Source: Thermoproteota archaeon
GTDB taxonomy: Archaea; Korarchaeota; Korarchaeia; Korarchaeales; Korarchaeaceae
Direction of reading: 5' to 3'
Length of the DNA: 64,000 bases
Assembly (NCBI GenBank): GCA_027492205.1
Contig: JAOZFN010000009.1
Coordinates: forward strand, 97,316-161,315
Position 1 is the stretch's first letter. Every line of letters begins with the position of its first letter. The translations under genes and the position numbers were made by a program. Shown in pieces: positions 8,246 through 16,039 of this stretch. The notes under the pieces were generated by a model. It was not told where the DNA came from. It worked only from the letters and a program-made list of their open reading frames with translations, and made no database searches.

Positions 8246-9092
8246 GGTCGTCCACCCTCACCAGCCCGCGCCTGAGGAGCGAGATCGCCGCCTCAAATGG
8301 CCCGCACCTGCTCCCCACTACTCTCACCTCCTTCACCACCAGGGATGGATCGACCACGGCGCCCTCCGCGGTGGTGGACTTCAGAACGACCGTTCCCATC
8401 GGTTTGACCAGGCGCAGGGCCGTCTTCAGACCTTCTGGCCTGCCAGTGCACTCGACGACCACGTCTGCCGCGTTCTCTATCCCCTCCGCGCTGCCCCGTA
8501 GCTCCGCTCCCAGTCCGCGGAGGAGGCGGAGCTTCCAGTCGTTCCTGTCGATGACGGTGAGCCTGCACCCGGTGAGGGCCAGTACCCTCGCCACCAGCTG
8601 GCCCAGCCTGCCCGCCCCCAGGACAACCGCCCGATCTCTGGGCCTCACCCGTGCGGACTCCAGCACCCTCAGGGCCGCCGCAAGGGGCTCTGTGAACACA
8701 GCCACCTCGTCTGGAATCTCATCTGGGACCGGATGGAGGTTCTCCTCGGGTATTGCCACGAGATCGGCCATGGCGCCGTCTCTGGTGAGGCCTATTACCT
8801 CTCTGCGGAGGCAGTGCTCCCTCACGCCGGCCCTGCAGAACTCACACTCGCCGCAGCCGACGTTGATCTCTCCGACCACCCTCATCTCGGCGTACTTTCC
8901 GTACTGGGCCACGCCGACGAACTCGTGTCCCGGGACCCCGGAGAATCCCTTGTAGCCCCTGAGGAGTTCCAGGTCCGTCCCGCATATCCCCGCGAGCTTG
9001 ACCCTAACCAGGACCTCGCCTGGCCGGGGCCTAGGGTCCTTGTAATCCGGGACGAACCTGACGCGCCCTCCCCCGATCACCGCCGCCCTCAA
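8160..9092 (-). CDS. Zinc-dependent medium-chain alcohol dehydrogenase
   Basis: A 310-residue MDR oxidoreductase. The catalytic zinc site is visible as GICGTDLELL and VPGHEFVGVA, the structural zinc cysteines as CGECEFC with a fourth cysteine at REHC, and the NAD-binding strand as VVLGAGRLGQLVARVLALTG. It is slightly shorter than the usual 330-350 residues. It likely oxidises a secondary alcohol or polyol (threonine- or sorbitol-dehydrogenase-like); the substrate is unknown. The start is TTG. It overlaps tail-to-tail with the hydroxyacid dehydrogenase, which is unusual for two well-formed genes. Confidence 0.88.
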   Translation of the reverse strand: MRAAVIGGGRVRFVPDYKDPRPRPGEVLVRVKLAGICGTDLELLRGYKGFSGVPGHEFVGVAQYGKYAEMRVVGEINVGCGECEFCRAGVREHCLRREVIGLTRDGAMADLVAIPEENLHPVPDEIPDEVAVFTEPLAAALRVLESARVRPRDRAVVLGAGRLGQLVARVLALTGCRLTVIDRNDWKLRLLRGLGAELRGSAEGIENAADVVVECTGRPEGLKTALRLVKPMGTVVLKSTTAEGAVVDPSLVVKEVRVVGSRCGPFEAAISLLRRGLVRVDDLISAIYPLERVEEAFEEAKRSMKVLLRV

Positions 9093-9143
9093 ATCAACAC
9101 CGAGGGGGCCGGGCGGGTGACACAGAAATAGGTGCGGGAGGGT

Positions 9144-10109
9144 TCAGTCCGGGACTATCCAGGTCCCGGTCTTCCCCTCCAGAGCGTCGAGGGCCTTCTC
9201 CAAGTGGGTGATTATAGCGGCCTTCCCGCCGGCCTCCTCGATGAACCTGATGCAGGCCTTGACCTTCGGGCCCATGCTACCGGGCAGGAAGTGTCCCTCC
9301 TCGAAATACTTCTTGGCCTCGGAGACGGTCATCCTGTCTATTTCCCTCTCGTCGGGCTTCCCGTAGTTCAGCTTGACCTTCTCCACATCGGTGAGGATCA
9401 CGAAGATGTCCACCCCCAGAACCTCGGCCAGCCTCTCGCCGGCGAGATCCTTGTCGATGACCGCCTCGACGCCCTTTATCTTCCCGTCCTCCTCGATGAC
9501 CGGTATCCCACCGCCTCCGCTTGCGATCACTATGATGCCGCTGTCGTAGAGCTTCTTGATCGCGTCAGCCTCTAGCGGCCTGATGGGATCCGGGGAGGGG
9601 ACGACCCTCCTGTAGGGCTTGTCGGCGTTGGGCTTCACCTTCTTGATGACCCACCCTCTCTCCTCCGCCAGCCTCTTTGCGGTCTCCTCGTCGTAGAACG
9701 GGCCCACGGGCTTCGATGGGTCCTGGAAGTCCGGGTCATCCTTCCGAACGAGAACCCTAGTGACGACCGTGGCCGCCAGCTTGTCGAGGCCCACCTTCCT
9801 GAACTCGTTCATGAGGGCCTGCTGGAGCATGTACCCGATCTGGCCCTGGGTCATGGCCCCGCACACATCCATGGGCTGAGGTGGAATTCCAAGCCTCTGC
9901 CCCTCCTCCTGCTGAATGAGGAGCGCGCCCACCTGAGGCCCGTTCCCGTGGGTTATGGCCAGGTGGTACCCCCTCTGCACTAGCTTGGCCAGCTGGGCGG
10001 CGGTCTTCTCCACGTTTCGGAGCTGCTCCTCATAGGTGCCCTTCTCCTGAGCCTGCTTTATGGCGTTCCCTCCCAGGGCGACAAGTATCTTCTTCCCCAA
10101 GTCCGTCAA
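9144..10109 (-). CDS. arcC: Carbamate kinase
   Basis: A 321-residue amino-acid-kinase-fold protein of normal carbamate kinase length. Hallmarks: [14 protein letters not shown] at the start, [33 protein letters not shown], and GGGGIPVI before the conserved [17 protein letters not shown]. It makes ATP from carbamoyl phosphate and ADP in the cytoplasm. I take the TTG at 10109 because GGAGGTGAAGCGC ends just before it; a GTG at 10118 overlaps the ribosome site. A transcarbamylase that could supply carbamoyl phosphate is at 54140-55183, and deaminase and amidohydrolase genes lie between, suggesting catabolic use rather than biosynthesis. Confidence 0.95.
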   Translation of the reverse strand: MTDLGKKILVALGGNAIKQAQEKGTYEEQLRNVEKTAAQLAKLVQRGYHLAITHGNGPQVGALLIQQEEGQRLGIPPQPMDVCGAMTQGQIGYMLQQALMNEFRKVGLDKLAATVVTRVLVRKDDPDFQDPSKPVGPFYDEETAKRLAEERGWVIKKVKPNADKPYRRVVPSPDPIRPLEADAIKKLYDSGIIVIASGGGGIPVIEEDGKIKGVEAVIDKDLAGERLAEVLGVDIFVILTDVEKVKLNYGKPDEREIDRMTVSEAKKYFEEGHFLPGSMGPKVKACIRFIEEAGGKAAIITHLEKALDALEGKTGTWIVPD

Positions 10110-10206
10110 GCGCTTCACCTCCGAGAGCGACGAGGTCCGCCCTCCGGAGGGTTAAAAACATGTATCCAATCAGCCCCCCGAGGGTGGAGGGGGCCTGGAC
10201 GGTGGA

Positions 10207-11343
10207 GATGAGGTTGTCAAGTTCTGCTATAGGCTTGTCCAGACTCCAAGCCTCTCGGGGGAGGAGGGCGAGGTAGCTGGCCTGATCAGAGATGAGATGA
10301 ACTCACTGGGATTCGACAGGACGTGGGTGGATCGGGCTGGAAACGTCGGAGGTTTGATCAGGGGGTCTGGGTCGGGGCCCGTGGTGGTCCTGGAGGGGCA
10401 CATGGACACGGTCCCCCCAGGGAGGGCGGAGGAGTGGGGGGTCGATCCCCTCTCCGGGGAGGTCAGGGACGGCTGGCTGTACGGCAGGGGGTCCGTCGAC
10501 ATGAAGGGGGCCATAGCGGCCATGGTTCACTCCGCCCTCCTACTGGACTCGGCGGACGCGGACGTGTACATGGCCTTCGTGGTGCACGAGGAGGACCAGG
10601 AGGGCTTCGGAATCAGGGTGTTCCTTGAGGAGGCAGGAATAAAGCCTGATCTCGTGGTCTTGGGGGAGGCCACGAGGCTCAACGTGGCCGTGGGGCACAG
10701 GGGCAGGGTCGAGATCAGGCTCTCCGCCGGGGGAAGGACGGCCCACTCCAGCATGCCCGATCTGGGGGACAGCGCGCTCTACAAGTTGGTGGAGGCGCTG
10801 GTCAGGCTCAGGGGGATCTCGGGAGAGCTGCCCGAGCACGAGGTCCTGGGGAGGTCCACCGCCTCTCCGGTTGCGATACGCTGCTCGCCCGGGGTCATTC
10901 CCGTCATCCCAGACTCTTGCGAGGTCCTGGTGGACTACAGATTGGTGCCTGAGGAGACGCTCGAGTCGATCCTGTCTAGGATGAGGTCGCTGAAGCCGGG
11001 AATCGAGGCCTCGGTCGTAACCAAGACCATAAGGTGCTACACCGGCCTCGAGGAACGCGTGAGGGCGTACTTCCCGGCCTGGTACATGCCCAGCGAGTTC
11101 GCGAGCCTGGTGGTGGGGGAGCTGAGCGGCGAGCTGGTGACTTGGAGGTTCGGAACGGACGGTTCCTACACAGCCGGGGAGGCGGGAATCCTCACGATTG
11201 GGTACGGGCCGGGCGACGAGACCCTGGCCCACAGGCCGAACGAGAGGGTCAGGGTGGCCGACCTGAGGGCGGCCGCGCGGGGGTACGCCAGCATAGTCAG
11301 GCTGGCCGAGGATCACCTGCCTAGGGGCTCGGGCAGGTCATGA
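10207..11343 (+). CDS. M20-family metallohydrolase (deacetylase/carboxypeptidase), N-terminus apparently frameshifted
   Basis: The protein has the M20 zinc-site motifs GHMDTVPPG, GRGSVDMKGAIAAMVHSA, VVHEEDQEGFG with the general-base glutamate, and LGEATRLNVAVGHRGR. Family-like sequence (DEVVKFCYRLVQTPSLSGEE) begins at 10207, well before the first in-frame ATG at 10297, but no ATG, GTG or TTG occurs in frame back to a stop at 10153. A GTG at 10202 in another frame lies 11 bases after GGAGG; one extra G after GTGGAG would join it to the coding frame, so a one-base loss is likely. The family includes ArgE, DapE, LysK and the YgeY-type hydrolases. Beside carbamate kinase a YgeY-like role is attractive but unproven. 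Confidence 0.85.
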   Translation, partial: DEVVKFCYRLVQTPSLSGEEGEVAGLIRDEMNSLGFDRTWVDRAGNVGGLIRGSGSGPVVVLEGHMDTVPPGRAEEWGVDPLSGEVRDGWLYGRGSVDMKGAIAAMVHSALLLDSADADVYMAFVVHEEDQEGFGIRVFLEEAGIKPDLVVLGEATRLNVAVGHRGRVEIRLSAGGRTAHSSMPDLGDSALYKLVEALVRLRGISGELPEHEVLGRSTASPVAIRCSPGVIPVIPDSCEVLVDYRLVPEETLESILSRMRSLKPGIEASVVTKTIRCYTGLEERVRAYFPAWYMPSEFASLVVGELSGELVTWRFGTDGSYTAGEAGILTIGYGPGDETLAHRPNERVRVADLRAAARGYASIVRLAEDHLPRGSGRS

Positions 11344-11767
11344 GGTCCCTGCTCACGAGCACCACTGGAATCCTGACGCTGTCGGCCAGCTTCTCCGCAG
11401 GACATCCTCGGAGGGCCCTCAGCAGGCCTGAGCCCATGGATCGAGTGGGGATGACCAGCAGGTCGTGCCCCTCCACGGACTCCACCAGGGCGGTTTCGAC
11501 GTCCCTCGACAGGGCCACCTTGGCCCTGGCCGTCAGGCCGTGCTCCGCCAGACTGCTGACCAGCGCGTCGAGCCACTCGAGCGCCTCACGGGAGGGCTCC
11601 CTCAGGGCGGAGGCCTCGAGGGGGCTCGTCCTGGGCACCGTCACCACGTGGAGTAGGGTCACCTCCGCCGAGGTCAGTCCGAGGGTCCCGGCCAGAAGGC
11701 CCACGAGGCACTCGGCGCTGACCGGCTCGTCCAAGAGAACCAGAACTCTCTTACCGGCCTCGCTCAC
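11321..11767 (-). CDS. Universal stress protein (UspA) domain protein
   Basis: A 148-residue single Usp domain. The first strand is KRVLVLLDEPVSAECLVGLL and the last third has LVIPTRSMGSGLLRALRGCPAEKLADSVRIPVVLV, read here in pieces, which matches the ATP-binding G-x2-G-x9-G(S/T) region only loosely. It overlaps the RAM-domain gene upstream (GTGA overlap) and so is the distal gene of the permease operon. It probably binds a nucleotide and modulates the transporter; function is inferred from position only. Confidence 0.75.
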   Translation of the reverse strand: MSEAGKRVLVLLDEPVSAECLVGLLAGTLGLTSAEVTLLHVVTVPRTSPLEASALREPSREALEWLDALVSSLAEHGLTARAKVALSRDVETALVESVEGHDLLVIPTRSMGSGLLRALRGCPAEKLADSVRIPVVLVSRDLMTCPSP

Positions 11768-12024
11768 TCCTCCAGCAGCCTCCCCATCCTCTTGTGCGTG
11801 TGGAGCACGACGAGGCTGTTGGAGCCGTTGATGCCCTGCTTCTTCAGAATCCTCTTCACGAGGACGCTCCTGAAGTGCTCTATGGACTCCGCCTCGACTA
11901 TCAGGACAAGGTCCTGGTCTCCCGTGACCTCGAACAGGTCGACCACCTCGGGCATCTGCTTGAGTTCGTCGACCAAGGACTCCAGATACTTCGCCTCGAC
12001 ATAGAGGTTGATTATCACAAGCAT
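11764..12024 (-). CDS. Stand-alone Lrp/AsnC ligand-binding (RAM) domain protein
   Basis: An 86-residue protein with the beta-alpha-beta-beta-alpha-beta pattern of the Lrp effector domain and no DNA-binding helix-turn-helix: LVIINLYVEAKYLESLVDEL, then VVDLFEVTGDQDLVLIVEA and a C-terminal SLVVLHTHKRM strand. Such stand-alone RAM proteins form rings and bind amino acids. The ATG at 12024 follows GGAGGTGAGTTCC exactly. It is sandwiched between an amino-acid permease and a Usp protein in one operon, so it may sense the transported amino acid. Confidence 0.85.
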   Translation of the reverse strand: MLVIINLYVEAKYLESLVDELKQMPEVVDLFEVTGDQDLVLIVEAESIEHFRSVLVKRILKKQGINGSNSLVVLHTHKRMGRLLEE

Positions 12025-12029
12025 GGAAC

Positions 12030-13823
12030 TCACCTCCTGAGGACCAACACCTTCCCGGGAAGCCTCGCCGACACCACCCTGGCCAGGCCCCTCTCTTTAG
12101 ACTTCATGGCCCGCCTCGACGTGAGCACCACGACGAGGTCGTACCTGTCGCTCGCGCCCTCCATGACAGCCACTTCCACCGGCTCTCCGTACATAACGGA
12201 GGTCGTCGCGAGGATTCCCTTGGATCTCAGCATCTTAGCCGTCTCCGCAAGTAGGGCGAGCGTCCTATCGGTCTCCCTGGAGAGCTCGTCGGGTGACATG
12301 CCCGCGGGGTTGACGACGCTGAGCAGGTGAACCCTGAACCTCCCTCTGAGGCCCTCGGCAACGGCGCGGGCCACCTTCTCCGGATCGTCGTAGGGCCTGA
12401 AGAGCACTAGGGCGTCCATGAGGTAGTTGGCGGGCCTGGACATCTCCCCACTTATCCTCCCGGTGATCGGAAGGCCCGCCGCCGTCCGGTAGGCCGCGAA
12501 GGCCACGAGGCCAGCCACGAACCACGCCGTTCCCAGGGATCGCCCGACCGGGTGGAGGGCAGCCACCAGGGCGAGCATCACGCCGGTGGCCAGGGCGCCC
12601 AGGAGCCCAACCAGTGGGATCTCCCTCCCACCGACCTTGATGGAGCCCGGCGCCCTCCACGGCCGGTAGGCGTCCCTGTCCAACTCCCTCAGCCGTATCA
12701 TGGAGACGTTCACCAAGACGTAGGAGACGAGGGCCCCGAACGCGTACACATCCGCGATCTTCTCAAGACTGCCGAGCAGCGTCAAGAGCCCCCCGAGGAG
12801 GCCGAAGATCACTATGGTCCTCACCGGCGTCCTGAAGCGAGGGTGTATCGCCTTGAACCAAGAGGGCATCAGCCGGAACCTGCCCATGGAGTAGACCACC
12901 CTCGAGACTCCGATTATCCCCGTGTTGGCGGAGACCAGGTTTATCACGAATCCGGTGGCAGCAACCAGCGCCGGGGCGACTCCGCCGATCACGGGGAGGG
13001 ACTCCGCCAAGACGGTGAGGGGCCTCTCCGCGTTCTCGGCCAGGGGCCGCCAGCCGACGGTCCCCACCCCCACCAGGGAGAGCCCCAGCGCGAAGACCAG
13101 AACGGCGGCCACCGATAGCTTGGTGGCAAGCGGAATCCACTTGTAGGGCCTCTTTATCTCCTCGGCCGCCTGGGCGATGGACTCCACGCCTATGAAGGAG
13201 CTCATGGCCAGCGTGGTGCCGTAGATGAAGTTCTGCTCCCTAACGCCGATGCCCGGTAGGTAGGCGACCTCCTCCCTCACCCCAGGGAAGCCCACCTGTG
13301 AGAGGTTCGCCCTGAGCGTTTCCGCCCTGACGCAGGCCAAGCCTATCAGAAGAAGGATGCCCTGAACTGCCAGGCCGAGGGAGACCATTATCTCGTTCAA
13401 CCTGGAGGACTCCCTGATCCCGACCAAGTTCAGCAGTATCAGGGCGGCTATCATGACTATGGAACACAGGGCGAACCCGTTCAGCTTGACGCCCAGTAGG
13501 CTGTGGGAGAATGAGGCTATTTTAGGGAAGAAATACGATAGGTAGCCAGCCGACGCCATGGAGAACAGGGCGATGTCCACGGTGTAGCTCAGGAGCAGGG
13601 CCCACCCCGCAACAAAACCGGCGAGGTCCCCCAGCCCCCTCGCCGCGTAGACCTGGGCTCCGCCGGCGTATGGGTAGGTTGAGGACAGCTCAGCGTACAC
13701 CAGCCCTGTGAGGACGTAGGCCACGGATGCGAGGCAGAAGGCAAGCGGGAGCCCTCCAGCCGCGTAGGCCGCCACCAGACCGAGCGCTATGAATATGTCG
13801 GCGCCGACATCGGCGTATCCCAT
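12030..13823 (-). CDS. APC-family amino acid permease with C-terminal Usp domain
   Basis: About 450 residues of membrane protein with some 12 hydrophobic helices, then a UspA-like cytoplasmic domain (NYLMDALVLFRPYDDPEKVARAVAEG onward, ending GKVLVLRR). The first helix region (GYADVGADIFIALGLVAAYAAG) and YPYAGGAQVYAARGLGDLAG are typical of the APC superfamily. Family-like sequence (SLKRDVGWFGSFA) continues in frame upstream of the ATG at 13823, but the only possible start there is a CTG at 13859, four bases after GGGAGGT; a non-standard start or a sequence error is possible. It is likely a proton- or sodium-driven amino-acid or polyamine importer. Confidence 0.9.
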   Translation of the reverse strand: MGYADVGADIFIALGLVAAYAAGGLPLAFCLASVAYVLTGLVYAELSSTYPYAGGAQVYAARGLGDLAGFVAGWALLLSYTVDIALFSMASAGYLSYFFPKIASFSHSLLGVKLNGFALCSIVMIAALILLNLVGIRESSRLNEIMVSLGLAVQGILLLIGLACVRAETLRANLSQVGFPGVREEVAYLPGIGVREQNFIYGTTLAMSSFIGVESIAQAAEEIKRPYKWIPLATKLSVAAVLVFALGLSLVGVGTVGWRPLAENAERPLTVLAESLPVIGGVAPALVAATGFVINLVSANTGIIGVSRVVYSMGRFRLMPSWFKAIHPRFRTPVRTIVIFGLLGGLLTLLGSLEKIADVYAFGALVSYVLVNVSMIRLRELDRDAYRPWRAPGSIKVGGREIPLVGLLGALATGVMLALVAALHPVGRSLGTAWFVAGLVAFAAYRTAAGLPITGRISGEMSRPANYLMDALVLFRPYDDPEKVARAVAEGLRGRFRVHLLSVVNPAGMSPDELSRETDRTLALLAETAKMLRSKGILATTSVMYGEPVEVAVMEGASDRYDLVVVLTSRRAMKSKERGLARVVSARLPGKVLVLRR

Positions 13824-13918
13824 GGCGAAGGAGCCGAACCACCCTACGTCCCTTTTCAGAGAGACCTCCCGCCCTCCCTCGGCCAGCTGAGATCCCGGTC
13901 AGCCCGCTGATGCTCAGA

Positions 13919-13930
13919 TCATAAAAGGTG
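13919..13930 (-). promoter_or_regulatory. Probable TATA box of the permease operon
   Basis: Minus strand CTTTTATGATC, about 60 bases before the possible CTG start and about 95 before the ATG. The transcript would begin near 13895. No gene is seen between this site and the T6 run at 14077. Confidence 0.4.
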
Positions 13931-13960
13931 ATCGCCCGTGAAGCGGAGAGACCGATCGGC

Positions 13961-13987
13961 GAACCCCCTCTGCTAAACCGGGGGTTC
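13961..13987. promoter_or_regulatory. Inverted repeat GAACCCCC-N11-GGGGGTTC upstream of the permease promoter
   Basis: A perfect eight-base inverted repeat with an 11-base spacer lies some 30-60 bases upstream of the permease TATA box. It could be a dimeric regulator site for the permease operon or a stem near the end of the AOR operon transcript. It lies well beyond the T6 run of that operon, so a regulator site is the preferred reading. Confidence 0.4.
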
Positions 13988-14076
13988 AGACGCTATCCTA
14001 CACTACCGAGATTACCGGTTAACCCAAACGGACCCGGAGCATTCCGCGGGTTAGATTGTAAAGGAGTAGGGGGAGG

Positions 14077-14082
14077 AAAAAA
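14077..14082 (-). terminator. T6 terminator of the tungsten-enzyme operon
   Basis: On the minus strand the message reaches CCTTTTTTCC 18-23 bases after the AOR stop codon. Archaeal terminators commonly are bare T-runs. No stem is needed and none is seen. Confidence 0.55.
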
Positions 14083-14099
14083 GGTAACATTGATGAGGA

Positions 14100-16037
14100 T
14101 CACGGCGGAATCCTGATTCCCCTCCTCTCAAGCTCTTCTGCCTCCCCCGTCAGCCCCAGCTCATCCAACCTCGCTCTCCTCGGGATCCCCGTCTCAACGT
14201 CCCAATTTCTGTACTGGTAGTACTCGTCGAGCATCTGGTCGAGCTCCACCACCTGCCCCTTGGCGGGCCCTCTCGGCATCGGCTCCTTGGTGAACCTCTC
14301 CGGCAGCGAGTCGTCCTTCCTGGTCAGCCCCTCCCTCACGTTAAACAGCCTCTGGAGGTTCACGATCCTGGCGCCGATTAGCCTTAGGTCGGCCTCCGTG
14401 TACTTCTTCCCGGTCACCAGCGTCAGGGCCTCCGCCAGGTCCGGGTAGAAGAAGACCGGCGGGATTATGGTGCCGTACTTGCACACGCCCACGGCCTCGA
14501 CCACGGCCCCGAAGTCCTCCAGCTCCGCCACCATGATGCCCTTGTACTTGGGGTTCAGCCTGTCCGTCATCTCGGGGAGGTACTGCTCTCCGAACCTCTC
14601 GACTATGTCCTTCTCGAAGCCCACCTCGTCCAGCACCGGGAACGCGTAGAGGTGGTCAGCGCCCCTGTTGGAGGTAGCGTGAGCCAGCCCCATGCTCTTC
14701 TGGGCCCTGCCGTCCTGCGCAGCTATCTCCATCTTCTTCACGTGCATCGCGTACTTCTCGGTTCCCCTCCCGATCTTCTTGGCGGCCCGGTAGACGCCTT
14801 CGGCCAGTAGGTCCCCGAAGCCCTTCCTAAGGGCGATCATCTCGATCAGCTGGACTATCAGCTCAGGGTCTCCCCACTCGAGCTCCAGACCTCCGGTGTC
14901 CTCCTTGGTCAAGAGGCCGTTCTCCCAGCACTCCATGGCCCAAGCTATGACCCCTCCGGCGGATATGACGTCCATCCCGTAAAGGTTGCACAGGTGGTTG
15001 GCGTAGATCAGGGCCTCTAGGTCGCTGTTCCCCACGTTGGCCCCCAGCGCGTCCAGACCCTCGTACTCGGGCCCCTTACCTATCATGGCGTACTTGCCGG
15101 AGGGCACTCGGACGAACCGGCCGCACCTCTGATAGCAGGCGAAGTCTGCCTTTGGCTTGAGCAGGTACTCCCTCGTCACCCTCTCCCCGGAGATCTTCTC
15201 CCACTCGTCGAACACGCCCTCCCTGTGGTTGTACGCCGGCAGCCTGCCTATGGCCTGCATGAGCTCAACCAGGCTGTTGGTGCCGTACTTCACCCTGTCC
15301 GGCGTGAATGGGTGGGCGAGCATCCTCTTGCCGTATTCGATCATGGTCTCGTAGAACTCGTCGGGCCTGGCCACCTTGATGGGTCTGTACCCCCTGGCCG
15401 CGATGGCCTTGAGCCTCTTGGAGCCCATGACGGCGCCGATGCCGGCCCTGGCCGCGGCCCTGCCGTGGTCGTTGAAGACGCCGGCAAACCTCACCAGGTT
15501 CTCCCCAGCCTGCCCTATCAGCGCCGCCTTGACCTGCCTGTCTCCGATCTCCTCCTTGATCATCTCCTCCGCTTCGTAGGTCGTCCTCCCCCACAGGTGG
15601 CTGGCGTCCTTTATCTCGGCCTTCCCGTCCTCGATGTATATGTAGACCGGCTTGTCAGACCTGCCGGTGACCACGACCGCGTCGAATCCGGCGAACTTGA
15701 GCTCGGCGCCGAAGTGCCCGGCGGCGTGGGCCTCGCCGTAGACGTCGGTGAGCGGGGACTTGGCGGCGACTATGTGCCTGCTGGCCTGAGGGAATATCGT
15801 CCCGGTGAGAACCCCCGTGGCCAGTATGAAGACGTTGTCCGGGCTGAACGGGTCCACCTCCGGTCCGACCAGGTCGAAGAGCCACCTGGCCGCGAACCCC
15901 GTTCCCCCGAGGTAGTTCAGCGCCAGCTCCTCGTCCAGCGGCTTTGGCACGACCTTCTGTCTGCTCAGGTCGACCCAAAGGATTTGACCGGCCCAGCCGC
16001 CGTACTTCCCGGCAACTCCGATCGACCCCGAATCCAT
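14100..16037 (-). CDS. Tungsten aldehyde:ferredoxin oxidoreductase family protein (AOR-1), atypical Fe-S motif
   Basis: A 645-residue AOR-family protein with N-terminal GGWAGQILWVDLSRQ, the pterin-binding segment GAVMGSKRLKAIAARG and the C-terminal GPAKGQVVELDQMLDEYY. The family iron-sulfur motif C-x2-C-x3-C near residue 300 reads DFACYQRC here: the first cysteine is an aspartate (codon at 15144-15146), while the fourth ligand (GVCKYG) is kept. Asp can replace Cys on a [4Fe-4S] cluster in some ferredoxins, so the cluster may survive with a changed potential. The ATG at 16037 follows GGAGGTGATT. It is the last gene of a seven-gene operon, right behind an allantoinase-like gene. The substrate is unknown. 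Confidence 0.9.
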   Translation of the reverse strand: MDSGSIGVAGKYGGWAGQILWVDLSRQKVVPKPLDEELALNYLGGTGFAARWLFDLVGPEVDPFSPDNVFILATGVLTGTIFPQASRHIVAAKSPLTDVYGEAHAAGHFGAELKFAGFDAVVVTGRSDKPVYIYIEDGKAEIKDASHLWGRTTYEAEEMIKEEIGDRQVKAALIGQAGENLVRFAGVFNDHGRAAARAGIGAVMGSKRLKAIAARGYRPIKVARPDEFYETMIEYGKRMLAHPFTPDRVKYGTNSLVELMQAIGRLPAYNHREGVFDEWEKISGERVTREYLLKPKADFACYQRCGRFVRVPSGKYAMIGKGPEYEGLDALGANVGNSDLEALIYANHLCNLYGMDVISAGGVIAWAMECWENGLLTKEDTGGLELEWGDPELIVQLIEMIALRKGFGDLLAEGVYRAAKKIGRGTEKYAMHVKKMEIAAQDGRAQKSMGLAHATSNRGADHLYAFPVLDEVGFEKDIVERFGEQYLPEMTDRLNPKYKGIMVAELEDFGAVVEAVGVCKYGTIIPPVFFYPDLAEALTLVTGKKYTEADLRLIGARIVNLQRLFNVREGLTRKDDSLPERFTKEPMPRGPAKGQVVELDQMLDEYYQYRNWDVETGIPRRARLDELGLTGEAEELERRGIRIPP

Positions 16038-16039
16038 AA

